Shown here in pieces: positions 8,601-16,381 of a stretch of 64,000 bases of DNA. The position numbers and the translations under genes are program-made. Numbering within the stretch: the stretch's first letter is position 1; the number at the start of each line of letters is the position of its first letter. The stretch spans positions 1 through 64,000 of the forward strand of contig JAEEYQ010000023.1 of assembly GCA_016288215.1 (NCBI GenBank). The letters run 5' to 3'. The notes under the pieces were generated by a model. The model had not been told where the DNA came from, did no database searches, and saw only the letters and a list, made by a program, of their open reading frames with translations. This stretch comes from Lentisphaeria bacterium. GTDB lineage: Bacteria > Verrucomicrobiota > Lentisphaeria > Oligosphaerales > Oligosphaeraceae.

Positions 8601-11600
8601 CCATGTGCCAGTCACCGCGTCGCCGATGGAGCAGGCGGGAAGGATGTTCAGGTTGTCCATAAACCACACCGCGCCGGCGGAATTGCCCTCCAGACCCGCG
8701 TTCAGATAGCCCTCGTGGAGCATGCCGAACATGAGGCTGCTGACGGTCCAGCTTTCCCGCCATGGATTGTGCTTGTGGAGAAGCGCGGCCAAATCCACGC
8801 TGACGTGGCTCCATTGGCCAGGCACAAGACCGTGGAAGGCGCCAAGCACCTTGAAGTTCTGAAATTCCGCGTCGGGGCCACTGAGGGTGATGCTGTACAG
8901 GACAAGCGGCGCCTCTTGCGTGGTGAAGTAGAGGTTAATATGGCTGCCTTCGGGAATCATGGCGTCGAATTCCAGCCGTTCCACATTGTCCAGCCGCCAC
9001 TTGTCGGCGGGAATGCGGAAGCCGAAATCGCCGCCGGAATTCGCGTTGCGAGCCTGCAGACAGTGGCCGCCGCCGGGGCGGGACACGCGGCTGAGCTCCG
9101 CGCTTTGGTCGCCGTTCCATGGGGTGATGCCGTGAAGACCATCCTCAAAATCCGCCGTATAGCCTCCATAATTCAATAAGGATAATGAAATGTCGGAAGC
9201 CATTGATGGCGAGGTTGTTGTAGATGAATTGTAAGTTGTTGCGGCAGAGGATGTTATATGATTTGTTCCTGCAAGAGGGGCTTTCCGTTCCATGGTGGTG
9301 TAATTGACTTTCACACGGGCCAGAACGATGCTGTTGCTTTGGGTCCAAAGGGCGAGTTTGCCCATGGCCTGACGGGCTTGTTCGGGCTCTTTGGCATGAA
9401 AGATCAACGCGTTGTCAAAATAGATGTCAAACGTATCGTCGGTCTTGCGGATTTTGAGGGCGTACCATGCGCCGTGGACGGGACGGCCACCGGGGTCCCA
9501 ATCCACGGGAATGGCCCGCTCGGTGGGGCGGGTGGCGCGGCCTCGGGGGATGAGCTCCTGATCCGTTTGGTCAATCAACGTGTTCTTCCACAGCAATTTA
9601 GTCCAGGTTTCGCTCCATTTGGGATCCCACTGCTGGATGATCAGATTGAAGCCGGAGAACAGCTCTCGCCCGTCGGCGGCCATGGCCACGTTGATGTCTC
9701 CCACCCGCGGTTCACCGCTGAGGGCCGCGTTGCGGAACTCCCCCTGCCACATGCGCATGCCCGCGAAGCATTCGATGGTGAAATCCCCCTTCAGGTCGAA
9801 TTTGCTCCAGAGGGCGGCGGCGCCGGTGCTTTCTCCAGTCATGTGGGACCATCTGGGGTCGCAGGAGAAGCGGTTGGTGACCTCCCAACGACCCACGCTG
9901 GTCCAGTCGGTCTCCGCCTGCTCGAAGAGATAGTCTTTGACATGCTCCCGAGTCAGCTCAAGATGAATCATGTCCATGGGTTTGGGCAGGGAAACGGCCA
10001 TGCCGCGGCCGACGGCGGGGGTCGGCTCGTGGTGGCAGAAGAGCTCCCGTCCGTCCAAACAGACCCAGATGGCGTGGCCGTCTCGATGCAGTTCCACGGT
10101 TCCCCACGTCTCCGTGTCAGGCGTCTTGGGGCGGAGGCCGATCTTCTCGTCCACAATCTCCTGTCCAGGCAGGATGGAGGGTTTGCGGTTCTTGAATTCG
10201 GCGCTTTGGCAGAGCTGTCCGTCGCGGGAGAGGGAGATTGTGCCGCTGCCGTCGACGCCGTTGAGGCGGCAGCGCAGCATGTAGCCGTTGCCGCCGCCCA
10301 ATTCCGCGTCGTCGCAGCCAAAGAACACATCCAGCTGGTCCTGCAGGGGAATCTTGAGGGCGAAGGCGCCGTAGAGGTCGCCCGTGAAAGTGCGGAGCTG
10401 CGGAAAAGTCGTCTTGTCCTGGTCGGGTTTCGTCAGCCATGCGTAGCGGGTGGAGACCCAGCCCTGCATAAAGGGGTCGTTGGCGAAGCGGGAGATATCC
10501 ACCGGCTTCTCCCAATCCCGCTGGAGCGTGTCGAAGGCGCAGATGCCGTGGAAGCAGGCCCGGCCGTCGGCGAAGAGGCCGCAGGCGCCGCTGATATCCA
10601 CTTCCGTGGCGTGACGGAGGGCGAGTCGGTCGTCAATCCACAGTTCGAGATGATGGGGCGTGGTGCAGTCCAGGCTGATTTTCATGGGCTTTTCCGTTGT
10701 CCATGGCCACGGCAGCTCCTCCAGCAGATGATTTCCGTTCCAAATCTCGATGACGCCGCCATTTCGGGCGGACCAGCCGGCTTTCCAGAAGGGCCTGCCG
10801 TCCTCTCCGAGCCCGCAGACCAGCCCGCAGGAGATGGCTTCCTCCGGCGTGCAGACGGCGGTGAAGCGTTGGGGCGCCCAATGGTTCCAGCCGACTTGGA
10901 AGAGGGCGTCGGAGCCTTTGGAGCGGAGCACGCCTTCTTCCAGGCTCCATGAGCCATGGAGCGGTTTGCCGGCGGTGAGAAGAAGGTCAGGATCGTCCAG
11001 TCGGCGGAGGCTTCGGACGGACACATCGTCGAAATAGGTTTCGCCTTTTCCCTCCGTGCGGAGCAGAATGCCGCCGCCGGTGCCGTCCTCCGTCTCGTGC
11101 CGAAAGAGCTCAACGTCATCCAAAAGGACCACTAAGCGGTTGCCTTGGAGTTGGATGGCCAAACGCCACCAATTGGCGGTGCGCCCTTCCAGAAGGACGC
11201 TTTTCACTACCGTGTCAACACCGTTGACGCGATGGAGCAGCTCAAAGGGGGCGGCGGCAACGCCGAGGGAGGGGGGACGCCAGCGCACGTGCCAGAAGTT
11301 GTTCTCGTCCTGCACGGCGACGCCCATGCCGAAGCCCGTGCCAAAGGGTTTGACGGAGACCGCCGCCTCGTAGTCACTCCACCAGGCATGGCCGGTTTGG
11401 ATGAGGGCCTCCTGTCCCTCCTCCGCCGCATCGCCGGAGAGGCAGAAAGGGTTGGGGCTGCGGTCGGAGGCGGGTTCATAGCCTTTGCGGATGTTGGCGG
11501 TCCCCATGTCATGGACGTGCTCCATCACGGAGTAGATTTTCCATTGGCCGGAGACGGGGTGCCAGAGGCCCATGTCCTTCGCCTCCTCTTCCGTCCGCAT

Positions 11601-12188
11601 GAAATCATCGCCGAAGACAAAAGGCTCCAGCCGCTGATACTCCACGTCCTTCACGGCGAGACAGCCATCGCCGATGCCCACGGCGATGTCTCCCGACGCA
11701 AAGTCTTCCAGCAGGAAGCGGGCGTGGCGGTGGCCGTCCTGAATCAACTCCAGCACGTCGTCTTTGCGACGAAGCCGCAGACGGCCGCCGGCCAAATTGG
11801 CGGGCAGGGGGACGGAACGGCGGGCAACCACCTGAAGGCGCCCTTTGCGCGTGTGGGCGATGACCAGACCGTTGGCGTCCCAATGCAGTCGGGACTGTTT
11901 TTGGGGGGATTCGGTGAACTCCAGCCGCAGACAGTCCCCGACCGTCTCTCCCATGTGAAAGAGCAGGTCAAAATGCTCATGGCGAGCGGTTTTGACCCCT
12001 TGCGTGGGCAGGGGGCGCAGCGCCTCCTCCGCTTGCGGGGAGCCGTGGGTTCGCAGAACATAGAGGAGAAGCAGCAATGCGGCAGCCACGGGAACCAGAC
12101 TCCAGGCCAATTTGGCTAGACAGACTGGATCCCGCCAACTGAAATTCCGCTGAAATCGTTCCCGCCAACGTTGCATATTTATAACCAT
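5661..12188 (-). CDS. Giant membrane-anchored multidomain protein (2175 residues)
   Basis: A basic N-terminus is followed by one membrane segment at about residues 27-45 (LVPVAAALLLLLYVL) with no obvious cleavage site, so about 2100 residues should sit outside the inner membrane. The body repeats concanavalin-like beta-sandwich modules: for example, near residues 260-395 one ends with RLVVLLDDVELFRHET and YFDDVSVRSL, and near 815-985 another has GAWYALKIRKTDDTFDIYFDN. The second half alternates jelly-roll modules that have the pattern W-x-H-V/A-x-V-D-L and end in a V-W-F-M-D-N-L type edge strand with Ig-like modules containing LFTP-, DNALPEVERISPANQE- and DTTPP-type linkers. No catalytic motif is recognised. 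A carbohydrate- or surface-binding scaffold is the likely role. The C-terminus runs into a repeat array. Confidence 0.85.
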   Translation of the reverse strand: MVINMQRWRERFQRNFSWRDPVCLAKLAWSLVPVAAALLLLLYVLRTHGSPQAEEALRPLPTQGVKTARHEHFDLLFHMGETVGDCLRLEFTESPQKQSRLHWDANGLVIAHTRKGRLQVVARRSVPLPANLAGGRLRLRRKDDVLELIQDGHRHARFLLEDFASGDIAVGIGDGCLAVKDVEYQRLEPFVFGDDFMRTEEEAKDMGLWHPVSGQWKIYSVMEHVHDMGTANIRKGYEPASDRSPNPFCLSGDAAEEGQEALIQTGHAWWSDYEAAVSVKPFGTGFGMGVAVQDENNFWHVRWRPPSLGVAAAPFELLHRVNGVDTVVKSVLLEGRTANWWRLAIQLQGNRLVVLLDDVELFRHETEDGTGGGILLRTEGKGETYFDDVSVRSLRRLDDPDLLLTAGKPLHGSWSLEEGVLRSKGSDALFQVGWNHWAPQRFTAVCTPEEAISCGLVCGLGEDGRPFWKAGWSARNGGVIEIWNGNHLLEELPWPWTTEKPMKISLDCTTPHHLELWIDDRLALRHATEVDISGACGLFADGRACFHGICAFDTLQRDWEKPVDISRFANDPFMQGWVSTRYAWLTKPDQDKTTFPQLRTFTGDLYGAFALKIPLQDQLDVFFGCDDAELGGGNGYMLRCRLNGVDGSGTISLSRDGQLCQSAEFKNRKPSILPGQEIVDEKIGLRPKTPDTETWGTVELHRDGHAIWVCLDGRELFCHHEPTPAVGRGMAVSLPKPMDMIHLELTREHVKDYLFEQAETDWTSVGRWEVTNRFSCDPRWSHMTGESTGAAALWSKFDLKGDFTIECFAGMRMWQGEFRNAALSGEPRVGDINVAMAADGRELFSGFNLIIQQWDPKWSETWTKLLWKNTLIDQTDQELIPRGRATRPTERAIPVDWDPGGRPVHGAWYALKIRKTDDTFDIYFDNALIFHAKEPEQARQAMGKLALWTQSNSIVLARVKVNYTTMERKAPLAGTNHITSSAATTYNSSTTTSPSMASDISLSLLNYGGYTADFEDGLHGITPWNGDQSAELSRVSRPGGGHCLQARNANSGGDFGFRIPADKWRLDNVERLEFDAMIPEGSHINLYFTTQEAPLVLYSITLSGPDAEFQNFKVLGAFHGLVPGQWSHVSVDLAALLHKHNPWRESWTVSSLMFGMLHEGYLNAGLEGNSAGAVWFMDNLNILPACSIGDAVTGTWNIPNSLNPKEFRTWLSVSPVGEPPNDCPSSQNRTGTFIPESAGLHYVHGEWCDESDTWHRVPPCTISVFSPSAVIRTEPKDNGAWDLGPMKLWFTPNIPCWPRLSGSLKVGGISLPLSPETVEWDETQRCATIAVRLPNAASLLSHGKLECSFQQEGRPPHTWSCTLNPKDDKTPPGPVLVAGTAGSLCGTRSWEDECATDKGKYPYCELQHFLRQDGTPAVKVINAICGSPHSVHFNLPKFDIARFPIMFFDYRLNEGTRIDLQLSMGGWGGIVGLTDFEKSSRYRYLGDLPEFRADGQWHRARVDLQTLLLPQVTDVFRQNLNTQKLAFGNWNYSGAIPGDSYDLSNVMLAKRVSPMHEPLILTWSGMDAGGLRGYSYLWNNQEDTEAEKAIRTTENRLKFAHLQEGLNFFHIRACDMAGNWGPTTHYAFLVDNALPEVERISPANQEQSAPETLDFIFTPESVGRLDLNGALLEFNDLTIPVTRKVAQWTPETRCLRFNLLALPRKGKPLSDGQTFRAKLSGVRNFAGIAMATADTSWSLDYSKDTTPPKAPRATAMTGALGSSPEQTVSWRPLPQYRANTDISNVGKSPEHINVTEFKARSSARPGFGGAKDITTLWKEHRRWMHFSYNLPPDSKINMGLMVNGQWYPVQISETAEPNSVFHVTDFIADGEWHDLAINLETIVAQIQPNEMEKKVQQLSFYCSSTSDAALCIEKLYFMAASPLPITTLSNSDATGIHHHEYKISRSPTTTWEEGTFLTSEQPNLTQLPCADREGLWYVHARSVDGAGNAGAIGTWPFICPDGMGAAPQTGPDGLEVCHAIGGHVAPVTAKSGARIMMRQAQTPKGNQLLAIRYIDFDVAKDKGFQYLVNPKKLMDPPDWKQPFSLDMLTMGKNAGEVRLVIHYKNEKAPVVSEPVAFKGDSPWQKMTFTFQKTPVFPKKQPPVTFGLLFSFNLQMSNQTTFLIDNFRQKALEIRN

Positions 12189-12211
12189 GTGATAAAATAT
12201 GTCTAGAGTCC

Positions 12212-12236
12212 GTCCATCGCTGATGAGGGGATGGAC
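12212..12236 (-). promoter_or_regulatory. Leader hairpin of the giant gene
   Basis: GTCCATC and GATGGAC form a 7-bp stem with an 11-nt loop, placed between the putative promoter and the start codon of the giant protein. No T-run follows it. Confidence 0.4.
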
Positions 12237-12244
12237 ATTTCCTT

Positions 12245-12273
12245 AATATCGTCCCATTTCCACGTTTTGTCAA
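12245..12273 (-). promoter_or_regulatory. Putative sigma-70-type promoter for the giant gene
   Basis: On the minus strand, TTGACA (12273-12268) and GATATT (12250-12245) are spaced by 17 nt in the divergent gap between tmk and the giant gene. The predicted leader is about 50 nt and contains the hairpin at 12212-12236. Confidence 0.45.
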
Positions 12274-12283
12274 TAACTCGACT

Positions 12284-12922
12284 ATGCATAGGGTCAACGG
12301 CGGTTTGTTTATCACATTCGAAGGACCGGAAGGGTCAGGAAAAAGCACGCAAATACATCTGCTGGAGCAACATCTGACAGATGCGGGGTGTTCGGTCCTA
12401 ACGACGCGCGAGCCGGGGGGCACGCCGTTGGCGGAACATCTGCGCGGCCTGCTGATGTCCTTCTCGGAAGAGGGAATAACGCCCTTGTGCGAGCTGCTTC
12501 TTTTCGCCGCCGGCAGGGCGCAGCATGTGGAGAAGCGGATTCTTCCCCACTTGGCCCAAGGGGGCGTGGTGCTCTGCGATCGCTTCTGCGACTCCACCAT
12601 GGCCTATCAGGGCTTTGCTCGCGGTATGGATCATGATGTGATTAAGTTCTTGAATGATAAGACGTTAGGGAAACGAATGCCGGACCGGACCTTCGTGTTG
12701 GACATTCCTGTGGAGGAAAGCGTCCGAAGAACCACCCAACGGGACGGGGCGGACGCCGACCGCTTCGCCGCGGAAAAGCGTGCGTTTCACGAGAAGGTGC
12801 GCAAGGGCTTTTTGACCATTGCGGAAATGGAGCCCCAGCGGGTTCGTGTCATTGATGGCATGGCCAGCCGGGAGCAGATCGCGGAGACCATCTGGGAGGA
12901 TGTGCGTCATGCGTTGGGCTGA
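12284..12922 (+). CDS. tmk: Thymidylate kinase
   Basis: dTMP kinase makes dTDP for DNA synthesis in the cytoplasm. The P-loop is FEGPEGSGKST (residues 12-22). The DR[YFH] motif appears as CDRFCDSTMAYQGFARG. The TREPGGTPLAEHLR segment carries the substrate Arg-Glu, and VLDIPVEESVRRTTQRD leads into the lid. The 212 residues are the normal length. It overlaps the start of holB, a common gene pair in bacteria. No strong ribosome site precedes ATG 12284. Confidence 0.95.
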   Translation: MHRVNGGLFITFEGPEGSGKSTQIHLLEQHLTDAGCSVLTTREPGGTPLAEHLRGLLMSFSEEGITPLCELLLFAAGRAQHVEKRILPHLAQGGVVLCDRFCDSTMAYQGFARGMDHDVIKFLNDKTLGKRMPDRTFVLDIPVEESVRRTTQRDGADADRFAAEKRAFHEKVRKGFLTIAEMEPQRVRVIDGMASREQIAETIWEDVRHALG

Positions 12923-13928
12923 ATTCGCGGCATTGCATCCACGGGTCTGCGCCAGTCTGCAGCGTGCGAAACGGCAGGGGCGCACGGGCCAGGCCTACCT
13001 CTTTCAAGGGGACTCCACGGACTTTTTGGAGGAATTTGCCATGGCGTGGGCGCAGGCCGCCGCCTGCACGGACAGCGGCGACGACGGCGCGCCCTGCGGC
13101 GTCTGCCCCAATTGCCGTCAAGTCGAAAGCGGCCTCTACACGGAGCTGATCCGTCTTCGCCCTCAGTCCAAATCGCGAATCATCACGGTGGACGCCATGC
13201 GGCAGTTTGAGGCCGCGCTCTCGCTGGCGGTGCCCCCTGGCCGCCTCAAAATCGGCATCATCTCCGAGGCGGAAAACATGGGCGACGATGCCCAAAACGC
13301 CTTCCTGAAGACCCTGGAAGAGCCTCCCGCCTCCACCATGCTGCTGCTGCTGACGGTCAATGCCCGCCGACTGCTGCCGACCATCCGCTCCCGCTGTCAA
13401 TGCATCTCCTTGATGCGCAATCGTCAAGACTATTCCAAGGCCATGCAGGAGGGGCTTTTTGACATCTTGGCCCCGGTGCGGCGGCGGGCTGGAGCCTCCG
13501 TGGGCGTGCGGACGGCGGCCAAACTCCGTGCCCTCTTCGGCCGTCTCCACGACATGGCGGAGGAGACCGCAGAGCAGAATCGGGACCATAGTTGGGACAA
13601 CGTGGAAGACCCGACCCTGCGTAAACAGTTGGCTGATGAGCAGTTGGCACGGACGGAGGCGGAATATGTCCGTCTCCGCCAAGGCATGTTGGATGGCATG
13701 CAGGCGTGGTTCCTGCAGCGGATGCTGTTGGCTTCCGGCGTCCAAAAGGAGTTGCTTCCCCATCCGGAGATTCTGACGGGCCATGAGGAGCTTCTGACGG
13801 AGACGATTGACCCATGGGAGGCAGGGGAGGATGTGCGCCAGGTCGGCGATGCCCTGAAATGCCTTCAAAGCAATGTGGATGAACAGATGGTGATGGACAC
13901 GCTGCTTTTGGCGTTGACCGCGAGGTGA
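12909..13928 (+). CDS. holB: DNA polymerase III delta' subunit
   Basis: A clamp-loader component of the AAA+ family, 339 residues. Near residues 40-70 it has the cysteine zinc module CGVCPNCRQVESG. These follow: TVDAMRQFEAALSLAVPPGRLKIGII, then AENMGDDAQNAFLKTLEEPP, and IRSRCQCISL, the conserved SRC motif that contributes an arginine finger. As expected for delta', there is no functional Walker A motif. ATG 12909 is chosen because GGGAGGA sits 8 nt upstream and the 14-nt overlap with tmk suggests coupling. An upstream in-frame start at 12819 would lie wholly inside tmk. Confidence 0.9.
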   Translation: MRWAEFAALHPRVCASLQRAKRQGRTGQAYLFQGDSTDFLEEFAMAWAQAAACTDSGDDGAPCGVCPNCRQVESGLYTELIRLRPQSKSRIITVDAMRQFEAALSLAVPPGRLKIGIISEAENMGDDAQNAFLKTLEEPPASTMLLLLTVNARRLLPTIRSRCQCISLMRNRQDYSKAMQEGLFDILAPVRRRAGASVGVRTAAKLRALFGRLHDMAEETAEQNRDHSWDNVEDPTLRKQLADEQLARTEAEYVRLRQGMLDGMQAWFLQRMLLASGVQKELLPHPEILTGHEELLTETIDPWEAGEDVRQVGDALKCLQSNVDEQMVMDTLLLALTAR

Positions 13929-13933
13929 GTTCC

Positions 13934-16282
13934 ATGTCTCTATACAATATATATAATATAGGAATAAGAAAATGGTGCCTTCTTCTGCTGTGCTGCATCG
14001 GACTGGCCGCGGCGGAAAGTCCGCTGGCTGTCGTTCAGTTCCACGTGAATGACCCCAAGGCCCAGGCCGACCACAACACCAGCCTCAAACGGCTGTGCCG
14101 CTATCTGGATCGGCTTGGCCTGGAGAAGCGGCTGATGACGGAGGATGAGCTGACGGCGAAGGCCCTTGAGGGGGTCAGTCTTGTGCTGTGGCCTTCGGAT
14201 AAATCTCCACAACCTGTTGTAATGAAGGAACTTGCAACTTTTGTTGAAAATGGCGGCCAATTGGGCCTCTTCTATGTGAGCCATGGGCCGTTGCTGAAGC
14301 TGCTGGACATCGATTCCGTGACCTACGTGGGAGGCAAAGATTTGGGGACGATGACCGGCTTTCGGTTTCCCCAAGGCGGTCTGGAGGGAGCGCCGCTCAT
14401 CGTCAACCATGGCACGCGGAACATCATGGAGGCGAATCCTGCCCCGAAGGGCAAGGCGAAGGCGGTGGGCCAGGTGGTTGGCGAAAATGGTAAGGTGTTG
14501 AAACGACGTGGGTTAATGCTGCATCCGAATGGCTTCTATTTTCCCCATGTCCTGTTGGAGCAGGATAAGGAGGGCACGGGTCGGCTGCTGCTGGCCTTGT
14601 TGGGGCGTTCCGTGCCGAAGCTGTGGGAGACGGCTGTCCGTCATCGCATGGAGGAGGTGGGCCAGCTGGCTTCCGCCAAAGACCTGCAGGAGCTGAAGGC
14701 GCTTTTGGAGCCCCTGCACCACAAAGAGGCCGACGCCCTTCTGGCTGCGGCGGAAAAGAACGTGGCGGAGGGGGCGCGCCAGCTGTCGCTGAAGCACAAT
14801 GTGCAGGCGATGGAACGGGTGGAGACGGCGGCGGAGGAGGCGCTGCAGGCCTACATGAAAACCCGCTCCAGCCGTAAAGGCGAGTTGCGTGGCGTTTGGA
14901 TCCATTCCGCCTACGGCATTCGGGACTGGGGATGGGACAAAACCGTTAAAGTGTTGGCGGAGAATGGGTTCAATGCCATATTCCCCAATATGCTTTGGGG
15001 GTATGCGGCGGAATACCGCAGCGAAGTCCTCCCAGTCCATCCGGATGTGGAGACGCGGGGGGACCAGCTGGAACTGTGTCTGGCGGCATGCCGCAAATAT
15101 GGCGTGGAATGCCATGTGTGGAAGGTCTGCTGGAACATGGGCCATCGGACTCCCGCCGACAAAAAGCGGGAAATGACGGCCGCCGGCCGCACTCAGGTGA
15201 CGGATGAAGGCGCCCCCTCCGAGTTTCTCGCCCCCCATCTCCAAGCGAATCTGGATTTGGAAGTGGCTGCGCTTCTTGAAGTTGTGAAAAAATATCGGGT
15301 GGACGGCGTTCATCTGGACTATGTCCGCTACCCCAATGAGCATTGCGATTTCAGCGAAAGCGCCCGCCATGCCTTTGAAGAGGTTTTGGGCAAGCCGGTG
15401 GAGAAATGGCCAGCGGACTGTTTGGAGGAAGGTGTTCTCTATGAGGAATATACAGCTTGGCGGCAGGGGAACATCAACCGATTGGTGGAGCAAGTGCATG
15501 AGACTCTGAAGGCGGCGCGGGAGGACATCAAAATCTCCGCCGCCGTATATGGGGACTGGAAGAAGGCTGAGCATACGGTTGCCCAATGCGCCCAAACGTG
15601 GGTGGAAAACCAATGGCTGGATTTCATCTGTCCCATGAACTATTCGGACAAGGCGGAGGAGATGGCCGGATGGCTGCGCAGCCAGCTTTTGGTCGCAGGA
15701 GGTAAACTCCCTCTGTACACGGGGTTAGGAACATGGCTCCAGGCCAATCCCGCCGTCACGGCGGAGCAGATTGAGCTGGCCCGCAAGACAGGGGCGGATG
15801 GATTCATCTGCTTTGAGCACCGCCTGCCTTTCGCGGACCGCTTCCTTCCCGCCCTTCATGAAGGGGTGACTTCCCTTCCGGCTGGGAAGCTGTTGCCCCA
15901 TCACAGCCCGCCCCTGAAATTCATGCTGTTGAGCAAACCGGTGGAACGGCCACCAGTTAAAAAGTCACAAGTCATTGATAATAAGGAAGATAAGAATAAT
16001 CCCTTTGATGAGATTCAGCCGCCGGCCCTCAAAACGGGCAGCATGGTGGAATGGCGGGTGGAGTTCCCCTCCCTTGGACGCCTTCCCGCCAATGGTCTGA
16101 AACTGCGCGTCCTCAAGAACGGTCTGCCTTTCGGCACGGCGGGAACGGTGAAGTCCCGACGGCAGGGCAACGGCCTCCGCTGCCATTTCGTCAGCGACGC
16201 CCCTGGAGTCTATCAGCTGGAAGCCTACCATCCCCACTACGGCATGCTGCGGCGCAGTCAACCCGTTGAGCTAATCCGCTGA
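13934..16282 (+). CDS. Secreted GH10-like (GHL10/YddW-type) glycoside hydrolase
   Basis: About 782 residues. A signal peptide ends near AAAES after the hydrophobic CLLLLCCIGLAAA. Residues about 25-110 resemble a glutamine-amidotransferase-like domain (ALEGVSLVLWPSDKSP, FVENGGQLGLFYVSHG). A helical stretch follows, then a TIM-barrel beginning GELRGVWIHSAYGIRDWGWD. HLDYVRYP, ISAAVYG, WLDFICPMNYSDK and ADGFICFEHR are typical of the glycosyl hydrolase-like 10 family. A beta-rich C-terminal domain closes the protein. The substrate is unknown. ATG 13934 follows a perfect AGGTGA ribosome site that spans the holB stop. The signal-peptide codons lie inside a 31-bp AT-rich repeat. Confidence 0.85.
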   Translation: MSLYNIYNIGIRKWCLLLLCCIGLAAAESPLAVVQFHVNDPKAQADHNTSLKRLCRYLDRLGLEKRLMTEDELTAKALEGVSLVLWPSDKSPQPVVMKELATFVENGGQLGLFYVSHGPLLKLLDIDSVTYVGGKDLGTMTGFRFPQGGLEGAPLIVNHGTRNIMEANPAPKGKAKAVGQVVGENGKVLKRRGLMLHPNGFYFPHVLLEQDKEGTGRLLLALLGRSVPKLWETAVRHRMEEVGQLASAKDLQELKALLEPLHHKEADALLAAAEKNVAEGARQLSLKHNVQAMERVETAAEEALQAYMKTRSSRKGELRGVWIHSAYGIRDWGWDKTVKVLAENGFNAIFPNMLWGYAAEYRSEVLPVHPDVETRGDQLELCLAACRKYGVECHVWKVCWNMGHRTPADKKREMTAAGRTQVTDEGAPSEFLAPHLQANLDLEVAALLEVVKKYRVDGVHLDYVRYPNEHCDFSESARHAFEEVLGKPVEKWPADCLEEGVLYEEYTAWRQGNINRLVEQVHETLKAAREDIKISAAVYGDWKKAEHTVAQCAQTWVENQWLDFICPMNYSDKAEEMAGWLRSQLLVAGGKLPLYTGLGTWLQANPAVTAEQIELARKTGADGFICFEHRLPFADRFLPALHEGVTSLPAGKLLPHHSPPLKFMLLSKPVERPPVKKSQVIDNKEDKNNPFDEIQPPALKTGSMVEWRVEFPSLGRLPANGLKLRVLKNGLPFGTAGTVKSRRQGNGLRCHFVSDAPGVYQLEAYHPHYGMLRRSQPVELIR
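13938..13968. repeat. 31-bp AT-rich near-palindromic repeat, copy 1 (inside the signal-peptide codons)
   Basis: The segment begins CTCTATAC and ends near GGAATAAG around an ATATATATAATATA core. By eye it matches 34752-34782 at 28 of 31 positions. Here it encodes the residues LYNIYNIGI of the hydrolase leader. Confidence 0.8.
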
Positions 16283-16329
16283 GAATCAGGAATTTGGAAA
16301 ATGTCGTTTCTAGCTAGCCCCTAGAAGCC

Positions 16330-16371
16330 CTAGTAAAATTCCTAATTCCTAATTCCTAATTCCTAATTCTT
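16330..16371. repeat. Tandem 7-bp array (AATTCCT), 5 units, with shared lead-in
   Basis: An 18-bp lead-in identical to 5635-5652 runs into five AATTCCT heptads (16337-16371), 11 bp before the guaB stop codon. This is the 99-bp gap between two convergent genes; no clear intrinsic terminator is visible in it. Confidence 0.9.
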
Positions 16372-16381
16372 TAGCTCTCTT

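Noticed and set aside
9258-10952. Long open frame of 564 codons on the plus strand, antisense to the giant gene
   Set aside because: The minus-strand frame is continuous over 6.5 kb with clear domain patterns. Antisense frames stay open here because of high GC at third codon positions; the translation is low-complexity Gly/Ala/Val/Glu-rich text without motifs. The same applies to long antisense frames over the HEAT, mannosidase and FG-GAP genes.
12819-12908. Upstream extension of holB by 30 residues
   Set aside because: The extension lies inside tmk in another frame and reads as random text; the ribosome site GGGAGGA is 8 nt before ATG 12909.
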